A DNA stretch of 64,000 nucleotides from Vagococcus vulneris (GTDB lineage: Bacteria > Bacillota > Bacilli > Lactobacillales > Vagococcaceae). Under the pieces are notes generated by a model. That model was given only the letters and a program-made list of their open reading frames with translations. It did no database searches and had not been told where the DNA came from. Shown in pieces: positions 26,778 to 37,018 of the stretch (the first letter of the stretch is position 1; each line of letters begins with the position of its first letter). Where the stretch lies: the NCBI RefSeq assembly GCF_003950515.1, contig NZ_NGJS01000005.1:1-64000 (forward strand), read 5' to 3'. Made by a program: the position numbers and the translations under genes.

Positions 26778-27632
26778 ATGATTCAAAAATTACAACAGAC
26801 TTTAGGAAAACGTCCAACCGATATTCTGCTGATCACTATTGGTTCGTTCGGTGTAGCTTTAGGTTTTGATGTGTTCTTATTGCCTAATAAAATAGTTTCT
26901 GGCGGTATTAATGGGTTAACCATAATCTTGCACGATACGTTAAATTGGAATCCCAGCATCGTTTTATTCTCATCTAATATCGTTTTGCTGGTTTTGTGTT
27001 TCTTATTGCTAGGAAAAGAAGTTTTCAGTAAGAGCATCTATGGTAGTTTAGCTGTCCCAGTTTTTGTTTCTCTACTTGCAAATGTTGATATCGGTGTAAA
27101 AGAACCGATATTAGCAAGTATTTTTGGCGGCATCGTTATCGGTACTGGTGTAGGCATTGTCTACTTAGGTAATGGATCAACTGGTGGAACGTCTCTACTG
27201 GCTCTAATAATCCAAAAATTTATTCCCTTACGAATCGGTATTATTTTAGGTATCTGCGACGGTCTTGTCATCCTTTGTGCTTTGTTTGTATTTAATGTTC
27301 AGACGGTACTATTTGCTTTAATTTCACTTTATTTATGCAGTCGCATGGTGGACACTGTAAAAACAGGACCTGACTTCTCGAAAAATCTATTTATTGTTTC
27401 AACTCAATATGAAGCAATTAGAGAGGCCTTGATTAAACTTGGTTGCGGTGTAACTTATATTCCGATTGAAGGTGGTTTAAATTTAGAAAAAAATAAAATG
27501 ATCATGACTGTTATTCATGATGATCAATTTATGGAAATAAAAGAAACTGTCCTAGAGATTGATTCTGAAGCATTTATTACTATCCATAGTGCTAACGAAG
27601 TTATGGGTCGTGGTTTCACTTTAAATAAATAA
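26778..27632 (+). CDS. YitT family membrane protein (DUF2179), copy 1
   Basis: 284 residues: about five membrane helices (GFDVFLLPNKIVSGGINGLT, about 26-45, is typical) followed by a soluble DUF2179 domain (about 200-284) with GVTYIPIEGGLNLEKNKM. Function of the family is not established. The start is the ATG at 26778, since the upstream TTG lies within SD TTGGAGG. It follows metP by 73 bases and may be partly co-transcribed. Two further YitT genes occur at 37.8 and 61.9 kb. Confidence 0.88.
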   Translation: MIQKLQQTLGKRPTDILLITIGSFGVALGFDVFLLPNKIVSGGINGLTIILHDTLNWNPSIVLFSSNIVLLVLCFLLLGKEVFSKSIYGSLAVPVFVSLLANVDIGVKEPILASIFGGIVIGTGVGIVYLGNGSTGGTSLLALIIQKFIPLRIGIILGICDGLVILCALFVFNVQTVLFALISLYLCSRMVDTVKTGPDFSKNLFIVSTQYEAIREALIKLGCGVTYIPIEGGLNLEKNKMIMTVIHDDQFMEIKETVLEIDSEAFITIHSANEVMGRGFTLNK

Positions 27633-27642
27633 ACATCACTAA

Positions 27643-27685
27643 AAAAACAATCTCATTATTTAAAATAATGAGGTTGTTTTTTTAT
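27643..27685. terminator. Terminator after YitT copy 1 (probably bidirectional)
   Basis: An 18-bp stem (27643-27660 with 27664-27681, one G-U pair), with T-runs on both strands. It separates the plus-strand met/YitT unit from the end of the minus-strand fab operon. Confidence 0.88.
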
Positions 27686-27796
27686 CTAATATACAGCTCT
27701 ATAACATCTTTGTTAAAATTTTAAGTTTATATTCTCACACTGAGCTAATATTTTAGGTCTACTATTAAATTCCAAACTCTATTTATTGTTCATTTT

Positions 27797-28591
27797 TTAG
27801 AATTTACGGAAACGAGCCATTCTTTGCAACACTAACTCTTCCTCGCTTAACGAACTTAATGATGCAAGTTCATGCAGCAACATTTTCTTTAATGAAGATA
27901 GAATGATATCATTAGGCAATGTTTTACCATTTTTCGTTTCTTCAATAACTTTATCAATAATACTCAATTCAAATAAGTCATCTGCAGTTAATTTCATAAT
28001 TTCAGCAGCTTCTTTAGCTCGACTACTATCTTTCCAAAGAATCGAAGCAAATCCCTCTGGTGAAAGGATTGAGTAAATACTATGTTCCATCATCCATACC
28101 TGATTACCGACAGCAAGAGCAAGAGCTCCACCGCTGCCACCTTCGCCAGTAATAACAGCTAGTATCGGGACATTTAGATGACTCATCTCGTACAAATTTT
28201 TTGCAATAGCCTCACCTTCACCACGTTCCTCGGCCTCTATACCGCAAAAAGCTCCAGGTGTATTTATAAAAGTTATAATCGGTCGTTTAAACTTTTCAGC
28301 TTGTTTCATTAGTCGTAACGCTTTACGATAGCCTTCAGGTGTCGGGGAACCAAAATGAGTTGTAAGATTTTCTTGCAAGTCTCGCCCTTTTTGAATACCT
28401 ATAATTGTAATGGGGATATTATCAATTTTACCGATTCCGCCAACAATTGCTTGGTCATCTCCAAAATAGCGATCACCGTGACACTCAACAAATGTATCAC
28501 ATAAAAAGTTTATGTAATCCCGTGCAGTTAAACGATCTGCCGCACGTGCTAAAGCGACAACTTCACTAGCAGATCTTTTATTTGTTGTCAT
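27797..28591 (-). CDS. accA: Acetyl-CoA carboxylase carboxyltransferase subunit alpha
   Basis: With AccD transfers the carboxyl group from biotin to acetyl-CoA, making malonyl-CoA. The 264 residues show the crotonase-like fold motifs [33 protein letters not shown] (in two parts) and [16 protein letters not shown] start at the ATG at 28591 (MTTNKRSAS), supported by SD GAGGTGG; an ATG at 28609 overlaps the accD stop but lacks a good SD. Last gene of the fatty-acid operon. Confidence 0.95.
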   Translation of the reverse strand: MTTNKRSASEVVALARAADRLTARDYINFLCDTFVECHGDRYFGDDQAIVGGIGKIDNIPITIIGIQKGRDLQENLTTHFGSPTPEGYRKALRLMKQAEKFKRPIITFINTPGAFCGIEAEERGEGEAIAKNLYEMSHLNVPILAVITGEGGSGGALALAVGNQVWMMEHSIYSILSPEGFASILWKDSSRAKEAAEIMKLTADDLFELSIIDKVIEETKNGKTLPNDIILSSLKKMLLHELASLSSLSEEELVLQRMARFRKF

Positions 28592-28605
28592 ACAGTAGAA
28601 CCACC

Positions 28606-29463
28606 TCATCTCTCGTGTAAATCTAGAATAATTGATAATTGTTCACGTATTTTGTTTCGAGGAACAATCTTGTCAATAAAACCATGCTCAAGCAAAAATT
28701 CAGCTCGTTGAAAGTCATCAGGCAATTTTTGTCCAATCGTTTGTTCAATTACACGTCGTCCTGCAAAACCAATTAATGCTTGCGGTTCTGCTAGAATTAT
28801 ATCTCCTTGCATAGCAAAACTTGCAGTCACCCCGCCTGTTGTCGGATCGGTTAATACCGTTACGTACAACAAACCAGTATCACTATGGGATTTTACTGCA
28901 CCCGATATTTTAGCCATCTGCATGAGTGAAATAATCCCCTCTTGCATTCGCGCACCTCCAGATGCCGTGAACAATACCACTGGCAGTTTTAATTGCTCAG
29001 CTTTTTCAAAAGCTCGTGTAATTTTTTCTCCAACTAGACTGCTCATACTGCCCATAATAAAATGACTATCCATAATACCTATAATAGTTTCTTTACCTTC
29101 TATGCTGGCTTTTCCAGTAATAACCGCTTCATCCAATCCTGTTTTCTTCTGTGCTATTTGATGCTTTTCAGAGTACCCAGGAAAATCTAACGGATTTACA
29201 AATTCTAAGTTTTTATCCCACTCTTCAAAGCTCTCAGCGTCAACAACTAAATTTAGACGCTCTCTTGCACCAATTCTGAAACAATAACCGCAGTGAGAAC
29301 ATATTCGTTCAACACCCATCTTTTTTCGATAAATCGGTTTTCCGCAGCCAGGACATTTTTCCCACATATTATCAGGAACTGCTGGTTTAGCTATTTCTTT
29401 ACTTTTTTGTTGGCTAGGTGCAGGAGTAATTCGGATATACTCTCGCTTTTTAAAAAGTCCCAA
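28606..29463 (-). CDS. accD: Acetyl-CoA carboxylase carboxyltransferase subunit beta
   Basis: Partner of AccA, about 285 residues. The N-terminal zinc ribbon is visible as [12 protein letters not shown] and [11 protein letters not shown], followed by carboxyltransferase segments [26 protein letters not shown] and [13 protein letters not shown]. The probable start is TTG at 29463, which reads [12 protein letters not shown], the usual AccD opening, seven bases after SD GAGGTGG; the GTG at 29478 lies before that SD. It overlaps or abuts its neighbours. Confidence 0.93.
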   Translation of the reverse strand: MGLFKKREYIRITPAPSQQKSKEIAKPAVPDNMWEKCPGCGKPIYRKKMGVERICSHCGYCFRIGARERLNLVVDAESFEEWDKNLEFVNPLDFPGYSEKHQIAQKKTGLDEAVITGKASIEGKETIIGIMDSHFIMGSMSSLVGEKITRAFEKAEQLKLPVVLFTASGGARMQEGIISLMQMAKISGAVKSHSDTGLLYVTVLTDPTTGGVTASFAMQGDIILAEPQALIGFAGRRVIEQTIGQKLPDDFQRAEFLLEHGFIDKIVPRNKIREQLSIILDLHER

Positions 29464-29477
29464 ATTATTCCACCTCA

Positions 29478-30842
29478 CTATCTATCATTTTTCCATGTTG
29501 GAAGAAACGTTTCTTGTAAGAAACTCGTATCGTATTCACCGCTGATAATATTCGGATGGGTAATTAAATCTAATTGAAATTCTTGATTTGTTACCACACC
29601 CTCTGTTACCAATTCTGATAACGCACGCTGCATTTTTGAGAGAGCTTCAACGCGTGTCTCCGCATGAACAATGACTTTAGCAATCATTGAATCATAAAAG
29701 GGAGGAATTGTATATCCGCTATACATACCACTATCAACACGAAGGCCTAAACCTCCACCAGGTAATAATAAATTAACAATTGTCCCAGGAGAAGGAGCAA
29801 AATTGAACTCAGGATTTTCAGCATTAATTCGGCATTCGATAGCATACCCGGTTAAATTAATATCATCTTGACGTAACGTCAAGTGCTCACCCGCTGCTAT
29901 TTTTAATTGCCATTTCACAATATCAATTCCTGTAACCATCTCTGTAATTGGATGCTCAACTTGTATTCGTGTGTTCATTTCCATAAAATAGAAATTCTGC
30001 TCTTCGTCAACCAAGAATTCGATTGTTCCCGCATTTTCATACCCGACGGCTTTTGCTGCTCTAATAGCTGCATCTCCTATTTTATTGCGTATTACCTCAG
30101 ATAATCGAAAAGCTGGTGCTTCCTCTAAAACTTTTTGATTATTCCGTTGTAATGAGCAATCTCTCTCACCAAGATGAATGGTATGTCCAAACTGATCACC
30201 CAGTATCTGTACTTCAATATGCTTAGCTGGATAAATAATTCTTTCTATGTACATCTGTCCATTACCAAAAGCTGCTAGGGCTTCCTGTTGAGCAGACTGA
30301 AAATGCCTTGGTAATTCGTCGGCATTTAATACTTTTCGAATTCCTTTACCGCCGCCCCCTGCTGCGGCTTTCAACATTAATGGGTAGCCGATTTCTGCTG
30401 CTATTTTTTGTGCATCCTTCAAGATTGAAACTTCACCCTCACTGCCAGGAATTACAGGAACACCAGCTTCTATCATCAATTTTCTTGCATTTATTTTATT
30501 TCCCATGTCATCAATCGTTTTAGGTTTTGGCCCAATAAACTTGATTTGACAATCATCACACATTTCCGCAAACACGCTGTTTTCTGCTAAAAATCCAAAT
30601 CCCGGATGAATTGCTTCAGCACCGGTTACAATTGCAGCACTTAGAACTGCATGCATATTTAAGTATGAATCCGCTGCACGACTTGGACCTATACAAATAG
30701 CTTCATCTGCCATCTCAACATGCATTGCATGACGATCGGCCTCAGAAAATACAGCAACTGTTTTAATACCTAATTCTCGACAGCCTCTAATAATACGAAC
30801 CGCAATTTCACCGCGGTTCGCAATTAATACTTTATTAAACAT
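29478..30842 (-). CDS. accC: Acetyl-CoA carboxylase, biotin carboxylase subunit
   Basis: ATP-grasp enzyme that carboxylates the biotin on AccB. The 454 residues begin [18 protein letters not shown] and contain [13 protein letters not shown] (ATP loop, about 158), [13 protein letters not shown], the [16 protein letters not shown] metal and bicarbonate site (about 284) and [10 protein letters not shown] prefer the ATG at 30842 over the in-frame TTG at 30857 because it gives the standard N-terminus; the SD (GGGGC) is modest and inside the end of fabZ. Confidence 0.95.
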   Translation of the reverse strand: MFNKVLIANRGEIAVRIIRGCRELGIKTVAVFSEADRHAMHVEMADEAICIGPSRAADSYLNMHAVLSAAIVTGAEAIHPGFGFLAENSVFAEMCDDCQIKFIGPKPKTIDDMGNKINARKLMIEAGVPVIPGSEGEVSILKDAQKIAAEIGYPLMLKAAAGGGGKGIRKVLNADELPRHFQSAQQEALAAFGNGQMYIERIIYPAKHIEVQILGDQFGHTIHLGERDCSLQRNNQKVLEEAPAFRLSEVIRNKIGDAAIRAAKAVGYENAGTIEFLVDEEQNFYFMEMNTRIQVEHPITEMVTGIDIVKWQLKIAAGEHLTLRQDDINLTGYAIECRINAENPEFNFAPSPGTIVNLLLPGGGLGLRVDSGMYSGYTIPPFYDSMIAKVIVHAETRVEALSKMQRALSELVTEGVVTNQEFQLDLITHPNIISGEYDTSFLQETFLPTWKNDR

Positions 30843-30846
30843 AGGC

Positions 30847-31275
30847 TTATGCCCCAATGATAAATGTCATCAACGCTTGACAGACTTTCTTGCCCTCAAC
30901 TGATGCAGTAGCTTTACCAACACCAATATTACCTTTACGTTTGATAATCTCCATTTCCATCACAAGAACATCCCCAGGGACAACTTTTTGACGGAATTTT
31001 ACTTTATCAATTCCTCCAAGGTAACCTGTATTTCCTTTAAATTCATCACTCATTAATAAAGGAATTGAACCAGTTTGTGCTAAAGCCTCTAAAATTAGGA
31101 CACCTGGCATAACGGGCTCTCCCGGAAAATGTCCTGGGAAAAAGTGTTCATTATAAGTAACATTCTTAATTGCTTTAACGTAATGACCCGGCTCTAATTC
31201 AGTTACTTTATCTACCATCATAATCGGGTATCGATTTGGGATAATTTCCATAATTTCTTGACAGTTTAATTGCAT
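30847..31275 (-). CDS. fabZ: 3-hydroxyacyl-ACP dehydratase FabZ
   Basis: Dehydrates 3-hydroxyacyl-ACP to trans-2-enoyl-ACP in fatty-acid elongation. A 142-residue hot-dog protein with IIPNRYPIMMVDKV (about 11-24) and catalytic FFPGHFPGEPVMPGVLILEALAQ (split, about 46-68) containing the active histidine and glutamate. Strong SD AGGAGG. Only one dehydratase gene is visible in the operon; I cannot say whether it also isomerises (FabN type). Confidence 0.95.
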   Translation of the reverse strand: MQLNCQEIMEIIPNRYPIMMVDKVTELEPGHYVKAIKNVTYNEHFFPGHFPGEPVMPGVLILEALAQTGSIPLLMSDEFKGNTGYLGGIDKVKFRQKVVPGDVLVMEMEIIKRKGNIGVGKATASVEGKKVCQALMTFIIGA

Positions 31276-31287
31276 GTTAAATGCCTC

Positions 31288-31779
31288 CTAGATTATTGTA
31301 AATAACGGTTGACCATATTCAACAACGTCTTCATTTTTGATCAAAACCTCTGTAATTGTGCCAGGTTGGTCACTTTTCACATCGTTCATAATTTTCATTG
31401 CTTCAATAATGCAGAGTGTATCTCCAATTTCAACCTTATCACCGACTTGTTTAAATGGCGCTGCTCCAGGTTCATTTGATGTATAGACGACACCGACAAT
31501 TGGTGCATCTACTGTTTTGCTGTCTGACTTAACAGGAGTAACATCTGATTCCTGAGATTCCTTTGAATCGGCCATTATCGGTTGTTTTGACAAAACGTCC
31601 AAATTCGTTGAAGAACTATCTTCTGATATAGATTGTTGATTTACAGGCAGCTGAGTTACTTGTTCATTTTTACTCAAATACAGACTCAGTGATTCCATTG
31701 ATAAATTCAATTCGCGTATGCTGCTGCTTTCGAAAAATTCCATTAATTCTTTTACTTCTTGAAAAGACAATTTATTCAC
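31288..31779 (-). CDS. accB: Biotin carboxyl carrier protein of acetyl-CoA carboxylase
   Basis: 163 residues: a helical N-terminal part, a flexible acidic linker rich in S, D and P (about 50-90), and the biotinyl domain with the biotin-acceptor lysine in EAMKIMND (about residue 128). The protein carries the carboxyl group between AccC and AccAD. ATG overlaps the fabF stop by 8 bases. Confidence 0.95.
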   Translation of the reverse strand: MNKLSFQEVKELMEFFESSSIRELNLSMESLSLYLSKNEQVTQLPVNQQSISEDSSSTNLDVLSKQPIMADSKESQESDVTPVKSDSKTVDAPIVGVVYTSNEPGAAPFKQVGDKVEIGDTLCIIEAMKIMNDVKSDQPGTITEVLIKNEDVVEYGQPLFTII

Positions 31780-33010
31780 CTCGCCATTTTTTTAAACATA
31801 TCACGGCATTGTGACCACCAAAACCTAGTGAATTACTCAAAGTATAGTTTACTTCAGCCTCACGTCCAATTTTAGGTACATAATCCAAATCACATTCTTC
31901 ACCTGGTGTTTCTAACCCGATAGTCGGTGGGATAAAATTATTGTTTATTGCTGCTAAACAAGCTAATGCTTCAACTGCTCCGGCTGCTCCCAATAAATGG
32001 CCGACCATACTTTTTGTACTAGACACCGGTGTGCGATATGCTTCATCTCCGAAAGCGTACTTAATGGCCATCGTTTCCGCACCATCATTCGTTGGCGTAC
32101 TCGTTCCATGAGCATTAATATAACTAACCTCATGAGGTGTTATACCAGCTTCAGCCATCGCTAATTCCATACATTTTCCTGCGCCAGAACCGTCTTCGCT
32201 TGGACTAGTAATATGATTGGCATCACAATTTGAACCGTAACCTGCAACCTCACCGTAGATTTTTGCGCCGCGAGCTATTGCATGCTCTAACTCTTCAAGT
32301 ACAAGAATAGCACTGCCTTCGCCCATAACGAAACCACTGCGGTCCTTGTCAAAAGGAATTGAAGCTCTTGCTGGATTGGGTTCTGGAGTTAATGCTGTCA
32401 ACGCTGCAAAACCACCGATACCGATCTCACAAATCGTTGCTTCCGCACCGCCAGCAAAAATCACATCAGAATAACCATGTTTAATATTTCGATAAGCTTC
32501 ACCAATTGCATTTGTTGACGAAGCACATGCTGTAACAATCGACGTACAAATTCCTTTAGCTCCCAGTTTAATAGCAATATTTCCTGCCGCCATGTTACCA
32601 ATACACATTGGTACAAACAAAGGAGCAATTCGCTGAGGACCTTTTTTATGCATTTTAATTACTTGGTCTTGTATCGTCTTCATTCCGCCGATACCAGAAC
32701 TGACTATCACGCCAATACGATCAGCATTTTCATCAGTTATATCAAGTTTACTATCCACATGTGCTTGTTTAGCGGTAGCAATACCATATACGGAGAACAT
32801 ATCCATACGTTTAACATCTTTCTTCTCCATATACAATGTTGGATCAAATTCTATAACCTCTGCTGCGACAGTTATTCCGGTTTCACTCGCATCAAATTTT
32901 TGAATTGGTGCGATTCCGTTTTTACCTAATAAAACATTTTCCATAAACTCATGAGCTGAATTCCCTAATGGAGTTATTCCACCTACACCTGTTACAACTA
33001 CACGTCTCAT
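31772..33010 (-). CDS. fabF: 3-oxoacyl-ACP synthase II
   Basis: Elongating beta-ketoacyl-ACP synthase, 412 residues. Catalytic triad segments are visible: cysteine in VTACASSTNAIG (about 163), histidines in INAHGTSTPTND (about 303) and VGHLLGAAGAVE (about 340). N-terminus RRVVVTGVGGITPLG is typical. It follows fabG by 13 bases. It is the single condensing enzyme for elongation in this operon. Confidence 0.96.
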   Translation of the reverse strand: MRRVVVTGVGGITPLGNSAHEFMENVLLGKNGIAPIQKFDASETGITVAAEVIEFDPTLYMEKKDVKRMDMFSVYGIATAKQAHVDSKLDITDENADRIGVIVSSGIGGMKTIQDQVIKMHKKGPQRIAPLFVPMCIGNMAAGNIAIKLGAKGICTSIVTACASSTNAIGEAYRNIKHGYSDVIFAGGAEATICEIGIGGFAALTALTPEPNPARASIPFDKDRSGFVMGEGSAILVLEELEHAIARGAKIYGEVAGYGSNCDANHITSPSEDGSGAGKCMELAMAEAGITPHEVSYINAHGTSTPTNDGAETMAIKYAFGDEAYRTPVSSTKSMVGHLLGAAGAVEALACLAAINNNFIPPTIGLETPGEECDLDYVPKIGREAEVNYTLSNSLGFGGHNAVICLKKWRGE

Positions 33011-33023
33011 CCGTTAATTCCCC

Positions 33024-33758
33024 CTATCCGTTCATCACCATTCCACCATCAACGTTTATTACTTGTCCTGTAATATATGGGCTGGTTGCTAAGAATATAG
33101 CTGCTTTCGCCACGTCTTCTGTTGTGCCCATTCGTCTAAGCGGTATTTGTTCTGATACCTGTTCTTTGACTTTATCACTTAAAACATCAGTCATATCAGT
33201 TCCTATATATCCAGGAGCTATCGCATTACATGTAATTCCTCTGCTTGATAGTTCACGTGCTGCAGATTTCGTTAAACCAATTACACCTGCTTTACTAGCC
33301 GCGTAATTTGCTTGACCAGCATTACCAACAAGTCCAACAACACTTGCCATGTTAATAATCATCCCGCTGCGTTGTTTTAACATAACTTTTGACGCATGTT
33401 TCATTGTATTGAATGTCCCTTTTAGATTAACATTGATTACTGTATCAAAATCATCTTCAGTCATTCGCATTAAGAGCATGTCTTTTGTAATTCCAGCATT
33501 ATTAATCAAGACATCAACAGAACCAAAGACCTCTTTTGCCTCATTAATTAACATCTCAGCTTGATCAAAATATTGAACGTCGCCAATCACGATATGCGTT
33601 TTTACTCCATATGATTCAACTTCTTCAACTAAGACTGGATCAATGGCACTTCGTCCATTTAACACGATACTAGCGCCTTGTTTAGCGAAAGATACAGCTA
33701 ATTCACGGCCAATTCCTCTAGAGCTTCCTGTAATGATGATTGTTTTCCCTGATAACAT
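33024..33758 (-). CDS. fabG: 3-oxoacyl-ACP reductase
   Basis: NADPH-dependent short-chain dehydrogenase, 244 residues. Shows the cofactor loop TGSSRGIG (about 11-18), NNAGITKD (about 86), catalytic serine in NMASVVG, YAASKAG (Tyr and Lys, about 151-155) and the closing GQVINVDGGMVM. ATG at 33758 follows the fabD stop immediately, with SD TGGAGGA inside fabD. Confidence 0.96.
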   Translation of the reverse strand: MLSGKTIIITGSSRGIGRELAVSFAKQGASIVLNGRSAIDPVLVEEVESYGVKTHIVIGDVQYFDQAEMLINEAKEVFGSVDVLINNAGITKDMLLMRMTEDDFDTVINVNLKGTFNTMKHASKVMLKQRSGMIINMASVVGLVGNAGQANYAASKAGVIGLTKSAARELSSRGITCNAIAPGYIGTDMTDVLSDKVKEQVSEQIPLRRMGTTEDVAKAAIFLATSPYITGQVINVDGGMVMNG

Positions 33759-33759
33759 A

Positions 33760-34698
33760 TTAATCCTCCAATTGACTTAACACTTTTTTTAATTTATCAA
33801 AACTTTTTAATGAATCTACATTCTGTACAGTGACATTTTTATCAATTTTTTTTACAAAACCTGATAACGCCTTTCCTGGTCCAATCTCGATAAATGTATC
33901 AACACCATTCTCAATCATTGTACGAATACTGTCTTCCCAATAGACAGGAGACATGACTTGCTCCATTAAATTATCAACTAAATCAGTTTCTTTTGATAAA
34001 ATTTGTCCAGTAACATTTGTCACGACTGGTATCTTCATTTCCTGAAATGCAACGCTAGTCAGAATTGGTTTTAATTTTTCTGATGCAGGTTTCATCAACG
34101 GTGTATGGAATGGTCCACTGACATTTAAACGAATGATTCGCCTTGCTCCAGCCTCATGCAGCAGCAATTCTGCCTCTTCGACACCTACTAATGTACCGGC
34201 AATCGCAATCTGAGTTGGCATATTATAATTTGCTGCGATGACTAATCCCTTGCTCTGTGCGCCTAAACAAATCTCCTCAACTATCATTCGATCTAAACCG
34301 ATAACCGCTGACATCGCTCCCTGACCAGAAGGAACTGCATCAGCCATGAATTGGCCTCTTTGTTGAACTACCCTTAGGGCATCTTCAAATGACAATGCTC
34401 CGCTCTCCACTAGTGCCGTGTATTCACCAAGACTTAATCCAGCTAATAAAACAGGATGAAGATTTAATTCTTCTTTAACCATCTTCATTAGTGAGACACT
34501 CATTGCCAATACTGCCGGTTGTGTATACTGTGTTTGATTTAATTTTTCATTATCGTTGATAATATCGATAATGTTATAACCTAAAACTTTACTCGCTAAA
34601 TCCATTGAATGACGATATGTTTCAGAATATTCTAAAAATTCATTACCCATACCTGCAATTTGCGCACCCTGTCCGCTAAAAATAAAACCAATTTTCAT
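33760..34698 (-). CDS. fabD: Malonyl-CoA:ACP transacylase
   Basis: Moves malonyl groups from CoA to ACP. The 312-residue protein has IFSGQGAQ (6-13), the active-site serine in GLSLGEYTALV (about 88), the arginine-containing VQQRGQFMADAVPSG segment and the histidine of SGPFHTPLM (about 196). It lies 10 bases after fabK, SD AGGAGA. Confidence 0.96.
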   Translation of the reverse strand: MKIGFIFSGQGAQIAGMGNEFLEYSETYRHSMDLASKVLGYNIIDIINDNEKLNQTQYTQPAVLAMSVSLMKMVKEELNLHPVLLAGLSLGEYTALVESGALSFEDALRVVQQRGQFMADAVPSGQGAMSAVIGLDRMIVEEICLGAQSKGLVIAANYNMPTQIAIAGTLVGVEEAELLLHEAGARRIIRLNVSGPFHTPLMKPASEKLKPILTSVAFQEMKIPVVTNVTGQILSKETDLVDNLMEQVMSPVYWEDSIRTMIENGVDTFIEIGPGKALSGFVKKIDKNVTVQNVDSLKSFDKLKKVLSQLED

Positions 34699-34708
34699 AA
34701 ATTTTCTC

Positions 34709-35674
34709 CTATGAATTCCAAAAAGCTGTTCTTGTATTCAAGACTTCTGTTGTTTCTTTCATCAACTCGTCAATTATTTCTGCACATGTCTGATTTTCTT
34801 TTTTCAGCATACCTGCAATTTGGCCAGCCATCAGTGAGCTGTCTTTTGTGTCTCCATCAATTACAGCACGCTTCAAGGCACCTTTTCCCAAATCTTCCAA
34901 ACGATCAAAATCTGGTGTTGCTTTACCGCCTTCTTCTCGCTCAGCTTTTTCATATACTTTTGTTAATCGATTTCTTAGCCCGCGGACAGGATGTCCTGTC
35001 AATAAACCTGTGATAACAGTATCGATATCTTTTGCTTTCAATACTTTACCTTTAAAATTATCATGTGCAATTGACTCTTGAGAAATTAAAAAACGTGTCC
35101 CTAATTGTACTGCTTCAGCACCCAACATAATTGCTGCTGCAACTCCACGACCATCACCGATTCCGCCAGCTGCAATAACTGGAATTGTCACTGCATCAGC
35201 AACTTGCGGAACTAAAGTCATTGTCGTTGATTTACCGATATGACCTCCGCCTTCCATGCCTTCAACAACAACAGCATCGGCACCTTCCTTTTGCATGCGT
35301 TTCGCTTGTGCTACTGAAGCTACCACAGGTATTACAATAATTCCAGCCTCTTTAAAGCGTTTCATATATTTTCCTGGAGAGCCAGCTCCTGTCGTAATTA
35401 CCTTAACACGTTCTTCAATCACTAAATCCACAATATCTTCTACAAATGGCGACATCAACATTATATTGACCCCAAAAGTTTTATCCGTCATACTTCTCGC
35501 TTGATCAATTTTATCTTTAATAATTTCTTTTGGTGCATGTCCTGATGCGATTAAACCTAATCCACCAGCTTCTGACACAGCACTCGCTAGTTTCTCCTCA
35601 GCTACCCACGCCATTGCTCCTTGAAAAATTGGATATTTTATATCCAGCATTTTACAAACCCTTGATTGTGTCAT
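34709..35674 (-). CDS. fabK: FMN-dependent enoyl-ACP reductase II
   Basis: Last reduction of each elongation round. FabK is a flavoprotein unrelated to FabI and not inhibited by triclosan. The 321-residue barrel opens with LDIKYPIFQGAMAWVA and has GLGLIASG, the FMN loops VVVEGMEGGGHIG (about 133) and VIAAGGIGDGRGVAAA (about 168) and GTRFLISQES. First gene after the acpP-fabK intergenic hairpin; SD AGAGGGTG. Confidence 0.95.
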   Translation of the reverse strand: MTQSRVCKMLDIKYPIFQGAMAWVAEEKLASAVSEAGGLGLIASGHAPKEIIKDKIDQARSMTDKTFGVNIMLMSPFVEDIVDLVIEERVKVITTGAGSPGKYMKRFKEAGIIVIPVVASVAQAKRMQKEGADAVVVEGMEGGGHIGKSTTMTLVPQVADAVTIPVIAAGGIGDGRGVAAAIMLGAEAVQLGTRFLISQESIAHDNFKGKVLKAKDIDTVITGLLTGHPVRGLRNRLTKVYEKAEREEGGKATPDFDRLEDLGKGALKRAVIDGDTKDSSLMAGQIAGMLKKENQTCAEIIDELMKETTEVLNTRTAFWNS

Positions 35675-35697
35675 CTTTTCACCCTCTCATTTTTCTT

Positions 35698-35737
35698 AAA
35701 AAAATAGCTAAAGAAGGATAATCTTCTCAGCTATTTT
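35698..35737 (-). terminator. Internal terminator between acpP and fabK
   Basis: AAAATAGCT (35737-35729) pairs with AGCTATTTT (35709-35701) on the minus strand, and the inner AGAAG/CTTCT pairs extend the stem. Seven T residues follow. It sits within the operon, 15 bases after the acpP stop, so it probably lets only part of the transcription pass into fabK. Confidence 0.8.
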
Positions 35738-35751
35738 AATGTGACAATTAT

Positions 35752-35988
35752 TTATTTTCTGCAATTTTCAACAAATTTTACTAAGTCTTCAACAGTTGTT
35801 AATCCTTCATCTGTTTCAATTTTTACATCATCATCTTCAAATGCATCTTCAATATCATTCATAATTTGGAATAAATCCAAACTATCTGCTTCTAATTCTT
35901 CACGAAAGTTTGTTGTTAATTGTACTTCCTCTTTTTCTTTACCTAATTGATCCACAATAATTTCTTGAATTTTTTCAAAAGTTGACAT
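35752..35988 (-). CDS. acpP: Acyl carrier protein
   Basis: A 78-residue acidic four-helix protein that carries growing acyl chains. The phosphopantetheine-accepting serine is in [13 protein letters not shown] (about residue 36). The very good SD (CGGAGGA) and the terminator just downstream fit a need for high ACP levels. Located between fabH and fabK. Confidence 0.96.
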   Translation of the reverse strand: MSTFEKIQEIIVDQLGKEKEEVQLTTNFREELEADSLDLFQIMNDIEDAFEDDDVKIETDEGLTTVEDLVKFVENCRK

Positions 35989-36023
35989 AATAATAATTCC
36001 TCCGATAATATATAATTTATTTT

Positions 36024-36998
36024 TTATAATTTTATAAGTAAACTACTCCAAGTTAAACCTCCACCAAAACCAGTCATTACAACTAGTTGTTGACTATTCA
36101 ATACTAATGTTCCCTTATCAATCATATCTGATAATAATATTGGTATTGATGCTGCTGATGTGTTGCCATATTCTCGAACGTTAGATAAAAATTTTTCTCT
36201 TGAAATATTTGTTTTTTTTGATAACATATCCAAAATTCGTTCATTTGCTTGATGAGCCAAAACGTAATCAATATCAATAGTATGAACGTTAGTTTCTTCT
36301 AATATATTCGACACTTGTTTCGATACATCTCTTAAAACAAAATCAAAAATTTTCTTTCCGTCCATTTCTAGGAACTCTCCAACAGTTTCTTCACTTTCTT
36401 TAAACGGGTGATGTTTCTTTTGCTGCCTCGCTTGCAAAGAATAGCTCCTAGATCCATCAGACTGAATTATTTCTGCTAAAAACCGCTGTTCTTCTGAAGT
36501 GTTTTCAATCAACACACCACCAGCACCATCACCAAATAAGACGGCTGTACTTCGATCATGCCAATTTATAACATTAGACATCGTCTCAGCCCCTATGACG
36601 ATTCCCCGCTGATAACGACCAGACGATAAAAATTTTTCTGCTGTATTTAATGCATAAACAAATCCAGAACATGCAGCATTAATATCAAATGCAAAAGCGT
36701 TAGCAGCCCCAATCTTATTTTGGACAAGACATGCAGTTGAAGGCGTCGCAAAATCAGGTGTCATCGTTGCCACAATAATAAAATCAATTGTTTGACAATC
36801 AATACCTGAAACAAGCTGCTGTGCGACAGTAGATGCCAAGTCACTAGTTGTTTCATTAAAAGCGATATGCCTGTTCGAAATACCGGTGCGTGACATTATC
36901 CATTCATCAGTAGTTTCCATTATTTGAGATAACTCTTTGTTTGATACATCGTCAACTGGCACATACTTAGCCGTCTTAGTTATCATCGGAAAACTCAT
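36024..36998 (-). CDS. fabH: 3-oxoacyl-ACP synthase III
   Basis: Starts each fatty acid by condensing acyl-CoA with malonyl-ACP. 324 residues, with the catalytic cysteine in [12 protein letters not shown] (about 112) and histidine and asparagine in [11 protein letters not shown] (about 245) and [10 protein letters not shown] (about 275). The start is the ATG at 36998 ([14 protein letters not shown]) with SD AGAGGAG; the TTG at 37022 lacks one. It follows fabT closely. Confidence 0.95.
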   Translation of the reverse strand: MSFPMITKTAKYVPVDDVSNKELSQIMETTDEWIMSRTGISNRHIAFNETTSDLASTVAQQLVSGIDCQTIDFIIVATMTPDFATPSTACLVQNKIGAANAFAFDINAACSGFVYALNTAEKFLSSGRYQRGIVIGAETMSNVINWHDRSTAVLFGDGAGGVLIENTSEEQRFLAEIIQSDGSRSYSLQARQQKKHHPFKESEETVGEFLEMDGKKIFDFVLRDVSKQVSNILEETNVHTIDIDYVLAHQANERILDMLSKKTNISREKFLSNVREYGNTSAASIPILLSDMIDKGTLVLNSQQLVVMTGFGGGLTWSSLLIKL

Positions 36999-37018
36999 TC
37001 CGAACACTCCTCTATTCA

